Positions 54,572 to 64,000 of a stretch of 64,000 nt of DNA are shown in pieces. The number at the start of each line of letters is the position of its first letter. The stretch's first letter is position 1. The DNA is taken from contig CAXKVR010000089.1 in the NCBI GenBank assembly GCA_964058845.1, positions 124,001 to 188,000 on the forward strand, read 5' to 3'. The position numbers and the translations under genes were made by a program. The notes beneath the pieces were generated by a model. The model worked only from the letters and a program-made list of their open reading frames with translations. It had not been told where the DNA came from and ran no database searches. This DNA is from Carex sylvatica. Its lineage: Eukaryota; Streptophyta; Magnoliopsida; Poales; Cyperaceae.

Positions 54572-54955
54572 GAGTGTGAGGCTATGGTACTATGCATAGC
54601 GCGATTGGTCTGTACTATGAATCAATGTTTTCAATTTCAAAATCGAAATAATCAATCTGAAGCATACAACATGATTTCCATTTGAAAATACACATGTAGA
54701 TCAAATTTTACATTTTTTAGAATTTGTTTACTATTTTTCTAGATATGTAGAAAATCACTACTTTTAGATCAAGTTATTTTCTACCTATGCAGAATTTGTT
54801 TACTTCTAGATATGTAGAATGGTCTAAGAATTTTTAGATCAAGTGAATTTCTACCTATCTAATAAAATAGTAAAAAAGATTCTAAAAAATGTAAATCATG
54901 TTGAACGGTTCAGATTAACTATCTGGATTTTGAAAACGGAAATATTGAATATAAG
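54572..54955. mobile_element. Second GTGAGGCTA MITE, right end worn or missing
   Basis: The left end GTGAGGCTATGGTACTATGC and the inner arm match 53865-54231. The inverted arm (ATGTAAATCATGTTGAACGG, 54888-54907) is present, but the terminal block is not. A short internal duplication (ATTTCTACCTAT occurs twice) is present. Confidence 0.7.
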
Positions 54956-55846
54956 ACCCATAAACATATTCAATAAGACAGTTATGAGTAAGTTTTATTT
55001 TTCGTTAGCTTATAGGATAGAGGTAAGTATAAAAAACATAAAATTCAACAGGTAAGGGTAAAAAACATAAAATTCATCAGGTAAGGGTTATGAAAATGCT
55101 TCCACCCGACCAGTTTCGTACCTGTTGACATCCCTATATACAGTCATTGGAACTAGAAGTTTGGTTTTCAGGGGTATAAACATAATTATTGAAAATTGAA
55201 GGCCATCATCAAATTCCCACTAATTGCACACCACACACACAACAAAGAAAAATGAAAGAACAAAAAACTAGTTGCAAAGGCTTCTCGACAGCATCATACA
55301 CTGCTGCTGGTTGACCAGACTCGTTCAAAGAAATACACTACTTATCTCTTTGGTTGTGTATTATATTGGACATGTTATACAAAGAAATATACTCATATAT
55401 TTCTTACATTTTTTAGAAATATAAGAAATGGTGTTGTTTCAAGGGGAAGGAGCAACTACAGGATTTTCATAACAAACTACAGTACCAAATTAACAAGTAA
55501 AAAAAAAAAAAAAAATGGAATGAGATACCGCTCCAAATACCTCAAATTGGAACTGGAAGAAGGAAAGCGACAGTATGTATTTTAAATTCTGAAAGAAGAA
55601 TTGCCGTAGATGATTGATATAGTCAAATTTCTTTGAATTTCCTTCTCACGGTAGCATGTAAGTTCTAGAGCCTTCTCATTCTCCCACAATTTGTAAAACC
55701 CCTACATTATGATTCTTCTAGAGCCTTCTCGTGCTCCCACATTATGCTTTCTTGCAGATAAACCCTCTCTCCTGTACTCGAGCATAAATCCTAGGCCGCC
55801 AAACCCTACACTACACAAGCTCATATCCGTCGGCGAGAAAGAAAAG
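54956..55846. other. Non-coding DNA; probable 5' region of the next gene
   Basis: I see no separate gene. Repeats TTCTAGAGCCTTCTC (55662 and 55713) and CTCCCACA (55682, 55733) occur close to the start of the synthase-like gene. The frame of its exon 1 is open back to 55709. Confidence 0.4.
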
Positions 55847-57950
55847 ATGGCAGTGTCCACTTCTCCGAATGCTCCACACTATCCTCCTCCAGGTTGTATG
55901 CACCCCTCCCTCTCTCCCTCTAGAGTTGAGTTGTCGGCGGCTAGGGTTGGCGGAAAGAAATTTCTAATTTAAGTATAAGATTCGCTACTATTTTTAAAGG
56001 CACCCCTTGTATACAGTTTAACGCTAGTGGTTCTTTTAATTTCTAATTTTGTCGGTAGCTATAGGTTTTGTTTACTTTTGCCTCTCTGTCTCTCTCTCTT
56101 TGTCAGTTTCCTTTTTATCAACCCACAATCCAAACTTTTCAAAAGTCAAAACTATGTTTGAAGGGGAAAAGACTGCATCCGGTGTCCATCGGAGGAAAAT
56201 AAATCTGCTCCAATTTCGAATCTAGTACCTGAAATTTCTGCAATTTCCAATTCAGCTGTTAAATTATTTTCAAGAAAGCATCTCGAAACGGTTGGATTTT
56301 TCGTACACGCATCTCGAAACAATTTGATATCTGAATACGAATTGCAGAAATTTCAAAGTCACTTTTCACTAATTTTGGATTATAGCAGATTTGGATCCTC
56401 TATGAGAAGCTCAAATTTGAATTTGATGGCGTTTGATCTGCTTTAGATCCATACATGTTAGATCTGTATGAATATTAAAGTAGATGAGCACGAATATTGA
56501 AATGGTTTGCACGGATTTTGAAGTGAATTGAATGAAAAAAAATCTATTGAATTCAAATTTGAGTTCGATGGACATCCGACACACCTCCTTCCGATATACA
56601 AAGGTTTTTTTTCCTGTTTTTTTGTAAAATTTGTTTTGGAATTTATGTTTCAATACATGGTTGTTACCTCCTCTTTTCATGTAATACTTGCAAAATTGAA
56701 TTTTGTGTTACAAATCAATATTTATAATTCTCATTTTACTAATTGATGCGATTAGATTTAAGTTATTTCTTTTAAATTTCACCAAAGACCTTGATTGTGA
56801 TGCTAATTTGATGATTAAACTAAGCATAATTAAACAAGTACCCAAATTTTGTCATCATAGAATTAATACAAAAGCTTTGAGGATAGAGCGTAAATTGGAG
56901 ATTTCACAGTGGTTTAATGGTAATGTTAATGTTACCATTAAAGCGCCAGAAGCCTACTTCATTCTTTTACTAACCGAGCTAAGCTTGAAATGATAATCAA
57001 ATTTCACGCAAAAAAAAAGAAAAATGATAATCAAATCAATTATTGTATTAAATTGAATGTGATCATTATTTCAGAAAGTTAACTAATTCCCTTCTTTAAT
57101 CATCATTAATTATTAGCTGTTTGCCTGTAGCAATTATATTAACTGTCATAATATATTAAACCTTCCTCTTTTCGAAGACCTTGATTTTTTTAAGAGAAAG
57201 AACTCGCTGAAGAAGCTTGGAAACCTTCAGGTTCAGATTGAATACAATACTAATTATTCAGATCTCTAATTTTTCCAATTTTAATTAAATAGTGATTTAT
57301 CGGGATGAATTCAGGTTGGATCAATGAAAAGTCCGGATTTTTCATCATTGCAAGTGGTCGAAATATTAGCTGTAAAAGGTTTTTTTTTTTTTATATTCTG
57401 TTCTATTTTCCATTTTATTTGAATGAACTATATATAGAAATGTAGAGTGATGACCGTAAATGGTCCATTTATTTATTTTGCCCAAGTCTTTAGATATCTT
57501 AGCATTTGATTAAAATTTATAAATGTTAATTTGGTTCAATAGTTTCTTCATAATAACTAATATCAAACAACTGAAAAAAAAAAAAATTATAGATGTATTG
57601 TTACATGTCTTGAGAATATTTGTATTTGTTTTCTGTTAAATTCAATTTTCTTCATATGTGCAGCTGTACCGAAAGCAGTGTCTACTGAGAAGGAGAATGT
57701 GGAGAAGACTGTGTTAGTAGCAGATCCTCATGAAGTCAAATGGCTTAGGTATACAATTAATCAAGGATCAACAAGATTTACTGAATACAATTAAGTTTGA
57801 ATAGTTTCCTTTAATCGGTACCATTTGTGTGAAATTAAGTTCCTTATACACTACTTTTTGTTCACAGATATCATATTACAACATGTTTTTATCTTTATCT
57901 TGCCTATTATTAGGCAAAATGGTGAATGTATGGTCCTGCGCGGTAATGTG

Positions 57951-57953
57951 TGA
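57951..57953 (+). other. In-frame TGA in exon 3 of the synthase-like gene
   Basis: The exon reads GGT AAT GTG TGA CAA and then the donor gtaagt. Family members have Gly (GGN) at this place, so a single G-to-T change explains it. Using the alternative donor at 57942 or skipping exon 3 leads to other stop codons, so splicing does not rescue the frame. Confidence 0.75.
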
Positions 57954-58770
57954 CAAGTAAGTTATCCATTTTTTATAAGTTTATAAGTCGATACACGTGT
58001 GAGGATTTTTTATTTGATCGTATTTTAATTTTGAAAAATTAAAATGGATATCAGTCATGAAGATTAGTTAAAAGCACAAACAGTGCATAGTTAGTTAGCT
58101 TGATTAGATTGTAACAACCTTGATTAAGGATTGTAAACATGTAAAAGAATATGGTTAGGAGATTACAAACTTTAAATAGAGTACCAGTGCACGTACATGT
58201 AATTTGATTGAGCTTAATACAAGATTCATTATCCATTCTTAATTTCTCTCTATTATTTACTGTAATTTCCTATAATTTAAAATGTTCTGTGGAAGCTTTC
58301 AGTTTTGCTCTCTTCTTGTGCTCTCGATGAATTTGGCTCTTAATTTCGCAGCACTCTAATTGTCAGATTTTAAAGTTTTCTGGTTCCCTTAATATATCAA
58401 CTAATTAGTGTGCGTATCTGTTAATTATTTGTAAATTGTCACCATGCTCCTTTTTTGGGGAAGGTGGATTTTATTGTGGTTTTTTAGGATAATATGTACT
58501 TGTTCTCAGTTCCCTTGTCGACAAGTATTAAGAAATTATACTTGATAAACCGATCCTTCTACTTGGTTGTTGGGATGGTGCTATGTAGGGTTTTATGAAG
58601 CTGGAACGAATGGAGAAGAAGGATTTAATTGCTATCTGTTATGATGTCAGTACCATTTATGAAATGGAGTATCTTGGTGTTGTCACTGCCGAAGCTCCTC
58701 TTGCCACTGCCAAGGTTCTTTTTTCCTGTTATAACCTTTCATATTTCCAACTGGTATACTGGAATTCACA

Positions 58771-58850
58771 AGGGGTGGCAATGTTGACCCATCCCAGCCT
58801 GACCCAATCTGATCAGATTGGTTAATGGGTTGGGTTCGGGCCACACGTCT
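58771..58850. mobile_element. One end of a hAT-like MITE in intron 4
   Basis: AAGGGGTGGCAATGTTGACC, followed by GACCCA/TGGGTTGGGTTCGGG repeats, resembles the left end of the hAT family. A right end was not found before the splice site. Confidence 0.4.
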
Positions 58851-60040
58851 GACTCAATACAAGCCAAGTCAGGTCGAGTTACATATATAATAGTTTAGAT
58901 TGACTTGAGTTGGACATGTAGAGAAAATCAGAACTCAATAATAGGGACTCAGGAACGTGTGGAATGGAGTTCTCTTAATTCTCATTTTGTAGGGTTATGT
59001 GAGAAATTGTCCATTTATCTGTTATATAATTGAAGACTGTTAATTTTGTGGTTTAATTATCTCTTGCATGTTTATATAGGTGTACATATTGAAGAACCCA
59101 GCGAATCAGCCAGAGGGATTGTACACAATTGGTGTGAACCCTGATGTCATTGTTCCTACTCAAATTAAGTATGGACATTTTTTATTTTTCTTTTTCTTAT
59201 TTAAAACTACATATACATATATATATATATATAAAGGTTGTACATAACTTTGTATTTTAAGCATTTTTAAATTGTTTATTAGCCATGCAATTAATACAAT
59301 TGCCTTTAGATATACATCTTTCTCTATATGCAGTCTCTTTATGTTTCTTTTTTCCTTTCTTGAATTCCAAACATTAAACAATTTATTGCCTCTGCCTATA
59401 GTGTACCTGCTTACTGTTACAACCCGGACCGGCAGAAGTAGTAATTAATCCTCCCTTTATTCTAAAATTTACTGAGCTAGTTCTATAAATTGAATTTGTA
59501 GGTACTTGGATTTTGATATTGTCAAAATCCTCCTTAATCCTATTGATGGCAAGGAGATTTCCATTACCACCCTCCTTGCTAAACTAAACACAGTTGGTGG
59601 CAACCAGGGTATTGGCCTCATTGACATGGATGAAAATCAGCTGAATGGTATGATGTCTGACGGGGTCTACAACACATCTGGTGGTACCATTATGTGGCAT
59701 GCTGTGCGTGAATTTAAATCACCAACCCTTCCCCGGGAGACCATGCAACAAAAAGAGATGCTCAAGTTTAAGCTTGCCAACTTGGCTCATTCGGGTATAC
59801 TGTCTGACCCGCTGCGTGAGGTAATCATGAACATGATCACTGAAAAAACCATTGGGTCGGTAGAGATCAAGTTCTACGGGGGCTCGGTCACGGTCACCCA
59901 GGGTACCGGTCCCTAATAGCTTGTGCAAGGAGGATATTTTATAGTTTGAGAATGGTCAGATTTTGTAATGTTTAGGATTTAATAATAATTATAATACATG
60001 GACGATAAATAAGGGGTAAATAATGGGTGGTGCTTACGAC

Positions 60041-60163
60041 GGGTGAAGATTTTGACTTAGCAGTTCTTATTTCATGCAGCGCACTGGCAATGGAGTCAAG
60101 ACAGTGCTGCGTATGCCTCGTGTGTTGTACGAATAAAAAACTGCTCTGTTGAAATGTTTACCC
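60041..60163. mobile_element. hAT-like MITE, same family as 21582-21703
   Basis: The left end GGGTGAAGATTTTGAC pairs with the right end TTGAAATGTTTACCC. The interior shares CATGCAGCGCACTGG with the copy at 21582. Flanks CTTACGAC and TTTATGAC are an imperfect 8-bp duplication (two differences). It lies ~125 bp downstream of the synthase-like gene's stop. Confidence 0.75.
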
Positions 60164-60171
60164 TTTATGAC

Positions 60172-60806
60172 AATTAGAGTGACAAATAAAAGGAATCGGT
60201 ATAAATATTCTTGTAATTTTTGTAATTCACATGATGTTCAGGATTTATCAGCTTAGTTCTCGTGTTTTTTGTTTTTACACTATCCTGACATCAGTTGTGT
60301 ATTGAAAATATGTAGCTATGCATGCTGGTAAGCATTCCCTTCTGCCTTTTTATGAAGTTCTCAAAAAAATACAGAAGACCCTAATTGAAGAGAAAGCAAT
60401 GTGGCAGGATACCTGTCCTCAATGAGTCATGGAACTCATTAGTGCTTAATGATTTTCATCATAAATAAAAAGAATATCAACACTACATGTACATAGCTAC
60501 TGTTTAACAGAAAAAGTGCAAAATAAATATGAAATAGGGACTTAATTGCAAGAAAGCTGAGAAGTAGGGTGCAATGCATGGAATAACAGCTCAATTGATC
60601 TCATGAGTTCAATGATGACCATGGTGTCATTGGATCTATGAATGCATAGATACCTTGTGATTCTTCACTGTTTAAAACTTTGTAAAACAGATCTCTTGGT
60701 AAAACATAAAGATAATAACAATTATAAGGTCACGTATATAAAAAGGCCCTAGGTAAAGTATGACAAGGCATTTAAATGAGGCCCTAGGTGAAGTAGACTT
60801 CACTTA
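60172..60806. other. Non-coding DNA
   Basis: I see no gene. AGGCCCTAGGT followed by AAGTA occurs twice (60746 and 60779), with ATTTAAATGAG and CTTAAATGAGCC nearby. Confidence 0.35.
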
Positions 60807-60814
60807 AATGAGCC

Positions 60815-61268
60815 TAGGGGTGTCAATGGCACCCTTTTACCCGTTTATCCGACCCGTATCATATCCGAAAATACGGGTAAAGGTAAAAAAAAATTCCATT
60901 AGCTAATCAGGTACGGGTAAGGGTAATAATTTTTTTCCATTATCTTACTCATTTTCGTATAAGATAATTTTTTAAAATAAAATTATATATATAGATATAT
61001 ATTTGTATGAAGATGATACATGATACAATAAAATTTTGTATTTTATTTAATTTTCATAATACAAATTAGTTATATTCATTTTTTTTTTTTGAAAAATATT
61101 TTATCGAAAGCACAAATTGAAATGTTAATGGCACTTTTTTATCTGTTTACCCAACCCATACCCTATTCGAAAGGACGAATAAGAGTAAATATTTTTTTCC
61201 ATTTTCATAACGGGTACGGGTATGAAAATATCTCCACCTGACCCGTATCGTACCCATTGACACCCCTA
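60815..61268. mobile_element. 454-bp hAT-like element with 8-bp TSD
   Basis: The ends TAGGGGTGTCAATGG and CCATTGACACCCCTA are perfect inverses. A perfect duplication AATGAGCC flanks it (60807-60814 and 61269-61276). The subterminal repeats ACGGGTAAAGG and GGGTACGGGTATG are present. No transposase is present. Confidence 0.9.
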
Positions 61269-61276
61269 AATGAGCC

Positions 61277-63560
61277 CACTTTCATGAGTAAAACAATTAT
61301 TTTGAGTATAATTATAAATACAGACACAAGCAGGAACTGAGTTCTATAATTGCACTCCTACCACCTGACAAAAAAAAAAACTAGATTTGCATCTCTTTTT
61401 CTTGTTCACAAACACCTTTACCCTCTGATCGGAAAGGAGTGAAGTCACGTAAAATAAGAAATACAATTAGAATTCGTGTAGCATATCTGATCAAAAGTGG
61501 AAGAGACGAAGGAAATGAGAGGAATTCGTGTGACTTTTCTTGTACGGACCGCGTGAAGTGACGCAAAATACCTTTGTTTTGGCATGGATTCTCCGAATGA
61601 TGATCTGACCGTGAATTGCTTTCTTGTTTGCCCCGAAGAGGTGTGTTTCTACTTCTTCTTCCTATCCACTGTCAAAAAGTTTATTTTTGTTTCCTTTCTC
61701 TTACAAACTTAAACCCTAGAAGCTAGGTTTTAATGGCATTATTTGTAAATTGAAAGAAGTTTAAGGGTAATTATAAGATTACTGAGAATGAATTCGTTTT
61801 GAGAAAATAGTCTAGCCGATCTTAAAATTTCAAATTAAAATCATGTCCATTCTATTATTTTCTTTTCTATTATATTGAATTCTTACTTATTTTGTTTCCG
61901 ATCACAGTGTAGGATTGCTGATTTTATGTAACCATATTTTCAAAATGGTTTCCCAAAATTGGAATGTTCCAAAAAGGCATAGCACGCCAAGAAAAGGAGT
62001 ATCAACTTCATCGCTCCAATACAAACTAATTCTGGTTGCATAAGAAACACCTCAAATTGGTTCTTTAGATGAAATTGAACTTATAAACGTGTTTAATGAG
62101 CTCTGACGATGGTGTTTGAAAGAAAAATCAAGGAAATCCACGTTCAAAATGGCCAGAACAAAGGAAAAGAACTATAAAGCCCAAAATTGAACTTCTGGCG
62201 GCAAAGTGCCATTTCCGGCCACCCCCGAACTCCGACAAGGAGCGCAAACGCCCCAGAGAGTGGAGACGATCCTGAGGGTATGTCTCCTCGGCGGTGCCTT
62301 GGCCGGAGCAGCACCGGAGAAAATGGCCAGGCGTAGCGGATTCAAACCCTAGTTCACACCGGGTTTGCACGATCTTGAAGTAATCTTGGCCTTGTGATGT
62401 CAGCGCGAAAATAATATTTAAAAGGAGCACGAATCTTGAAGATGGGAGAATAATCCTGATGTCAATCAAATCTTAAAAAAACTGATTGGGTAGGCCCCCC
62501 AGTCAGGAATCCATTTCCACTGTGGTAATAGAATATTTCTGTTTAGATTAAGGCCGTTTGATCGGAATCCGGACCAATCTGGACAGAGGTGGAACGCACG
62601 GGCTCGCTTTAATAGTCATGCAGATTCTGATTGAACGGTCTAGATCCAAACAGATATTTTATGTTCCCTTACGTGATACAAAATCCATGTCAGTGGGTCG
62701 ACATTTAAATCAAAACGGATTCGGCCTGGTGTGAACATTGACGCTCCCTGCACCACTTGATTTTGATCTTGCGCTAATCTCGGTGTATCCAAAGTTAATT
62801 GAAGGCAACCATATGGAGAACCTGAAATTATGAATTTGTACAGCGCCATCCTTTATATTTACAAATAGGACGTCAGAGACTTGAAAATCCTTACTAATGT
62901 ACCCTTAGCCCAAGTTATTTACCACAAAGCCCCTCTAAACTTCTCAAAATGTGGCCGAAGATCCTCAGATTTACAAATGGGTCCTCAGGACGACGGGACC
63001 CCCAAAAGGCCAAAACCCTCGCAAACAGAGCCACTGGGACGGTGGGGCCTAAAAATTTGCTCACAACCCCTTCTAACCTTACCAAATCGCTTCCATAGTC
63101 CATGACCTTCAAAAATAAGTAACCTTCAGAAGTTTATAAACAAGATCCTGAAAACTAAAGTTTTACAATCAAGTCCTTCTGGCTTATAACTTTTTTATTT
63201 CAAACCCGAATAAGCTGAAACCAACTCCAAATTGACCCAAATAAAATCGGACACAGCATTTTCAACCCATTTGCAAATATATTTTGTGAAAATTAATTAA
63301 TTGAATTTATTTCTCATACGGTCAAGTGAGAATTTCGAATCATTAATTATTTTATCCACCCAAATGAACAAATTCTATATCCATCCGTCCTTTTGAAAAA
63401 CTTTTATTAGTAGTTGACTGATAAGACTCTTTTTATGAATTAAGACTAAATAAGTTTACTGCGGACAAGTGCACAGAAAATTAGTTTTGCATTCACACAT
63501 AATAACCGACATTTTTAAAAATACCCAAAAATAAAAATAAATTATTAAGAATAACCACGA
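61277..63560. other. Non-coding DNA, GC-richer in parts
   Basis: I recognise no gene. A short open stretch at 61584-61640 (MDSPNDDLTVNCFLVCPEE, followed by GTGTGT) could be a first exon, but nothing downstream supports it. About 62150-62350 and 62550-63110 are GC-richer, with wordings (CAAACAGAGCCACTGGGACG, AACAAGATCCTGAAAACTAA) that suggest an old LTR or captured gene sequence; I could not define ends. Confidence 0.35.
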
Positions 63561-63583
63561 TTTGGATAAAATTTTAAAAATGC

Positions 63584-63690
63584 CCAAACCGTGGATTTTT
63601 TCCACGGTTTTGAATTTTTTTCAAAACCGTGGAATAAATTCACGGTTTTGATTAAAAATTCAAAACCGTGGATTTATTCCACGGTTTTGG
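63584..63690. repeat. CCGTGGA inverted-repeat cluster
   Basis: AAACCGTGGATTTTTTCCAC followed by GGTTTTGAA is a hairpin. TTCAAAACCGTGGAATAAA and TTTATTCCACGGTTTTGGAA repeat it in both orientations, and AAATTCACGGTCCTGAAT reappears at the window's last bases (63983-64000). It is probably one end of a larger inverted-repeat element running to or past the window edge. Confidence 0.6.
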
Positions 63691-63743
63691 AATTTTATTC
63701 ATTTTGTTTTTTTTTTTTTTTTTTTACTGGTTTGAATTTTTTT

Positions 63744-63880
63744 TATGTATATATGTATATGATGTATATGTATATAATATATGTATATGATGTATATGTA
63801 TATAATATATGTATATATGTATATGTATATAATATATGTATATATGTATATGTATATAATATATGTATGTATGTATATAT
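63744..63880. repeat. TATGTATA-based minisatellite
   Basis: Higher-order units combine TATGTATATGATGTATATG and TATATAATATATGTATATAT. The 106-codon open frame across it is a low-complexity reading of the repeat. Confidence 0.9.
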
Positions 63881-64000
63881 AAATGTTCTATTTTTAGTTC
63901 ATTTCAAATAATGAATTATGTACATAATTAATAAAATTTATAACCAAAATATAGCACCTATACATTTTAATTCAATTTTTATAAATTCACGGTCCTGAAT

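Larger units (their letters stand above)
55847..59916 (+). pseudogene. Argininosuccinate synthase-like gene, seven exons, one in-frame stop
   Basis: Argininosuccinate synthase makes argininosuccinate from citrulline, aspartate and ATP in plastid arginine synthesis. Here exons at 55847-55892, 57664-57748, 57914-57956, 58589-58714, 59080-59168, 59402-59437 and 59502-59916 have GT...AG borders and join in phase to 840 nt. The last exon gives KLNTVGGNQGIGLIDMDENQ, then GVYNTSGGTI and VEIKFYGGSVTV, clearly the C-terminal half of the family. Exon 5 (LKNPANQPEG) and exons 2-4 (VKWLRQN, TIYEMEYLG) also align. Missing are the SGGLDTS ATP loop (VADPHE stands there), a large central block with the substrate-binding GKGNDQVRFE region, and the C-terminal tail. 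TGA at 57951-57953 replaces the expected glycine codon in VGQG. Length is ~279 codons against ~450-490 usual. It is catalytically dead or a pseudogene; read-through or internal start in exon 4 is possible. Confidence 0.82.

Noticed and set aside
61584..61640. Possible first exon (MDSPNDDLTVNCFLVCPEE then GT)
   Set aside because: No supporting exon, acceptor or domain was found downstream within the window.
63591..63911. 106-codon frame at the right end
   Set aside because: It crosses a hairpin and a TATGTATA minisatellite; the protein is low-complexity.

Overview
The window looks like intergenic chromosomal DNA from a flowering plant, most likely a eudicot. It is strongly AT-rich, packed with small inverted-repeat transposons, and carries a Tekay/Del-like Ty3/gypsy element, plant-only DVL/ROTUNDIFOLIA micropeptide genes, a PPR relic and an intron-bearing argininosuccinate synthase relative. 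I cannot name the species or family. There are no bacterial operons, CRISPR arrays or rRNA genes. All calls come from reading the sequence; no alignment or database search was run.

Layout. 1-873 is the 3' end of an LTR of the same family as the complete element further right. 0.9-12 kb is old, AT-rich, locally duplicated DNA holding a decayed LTR element with a non-coding interior (5.38-7.42 kb), a SINE and a hAT MITE. 12.2-31.3 kb contains the clearest genes: four tiny DVL/RTFL genes, all on the minus strand, 39-43 codons each, every one with a TATA-like box about 95-136 bp upstream of the ATG. They are separated by palindromic MITEs (several inside (TA)n tracts), Mutator-like and hAT-like elements, and a foldback element with a minisatellite core. 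31.7-40.7 kb is promoter-distal repeat DNA, hAT elements and foldbacks.

42.79-51.81 kb is a complete, apparently very young LTR retrotransposon (2,691-bp LTRs with no difference seen, 5-bp TSD TAGCT, tRNA-iMet PBS, polypurine tract). It has lost almost all of gag and the protease active site and carries two nonsense codons in an otherwise open pol frame. It sits inside an already broken PPR gene. A LINE 3' fragment and further MITEs follow.

55.85-59.92 kb holds a seven-exon relative of argininosuccinate synthase. All exon joins are in phase, but it lacks the ATP-binding loop, a large central block and the C-terminal tail, and has one in-frame TGA in exon 3. The right end (60-64 kb) is MITEs and simple repeats.

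Functionally, the probably living genes are the four DVL/RTFL micropeptides, whose family restrains polar cell proliferation in plant organs. Their clustering suggests local gene duplication. Everything else recognisable is transposon or relic, with the synthase relative as an open case.
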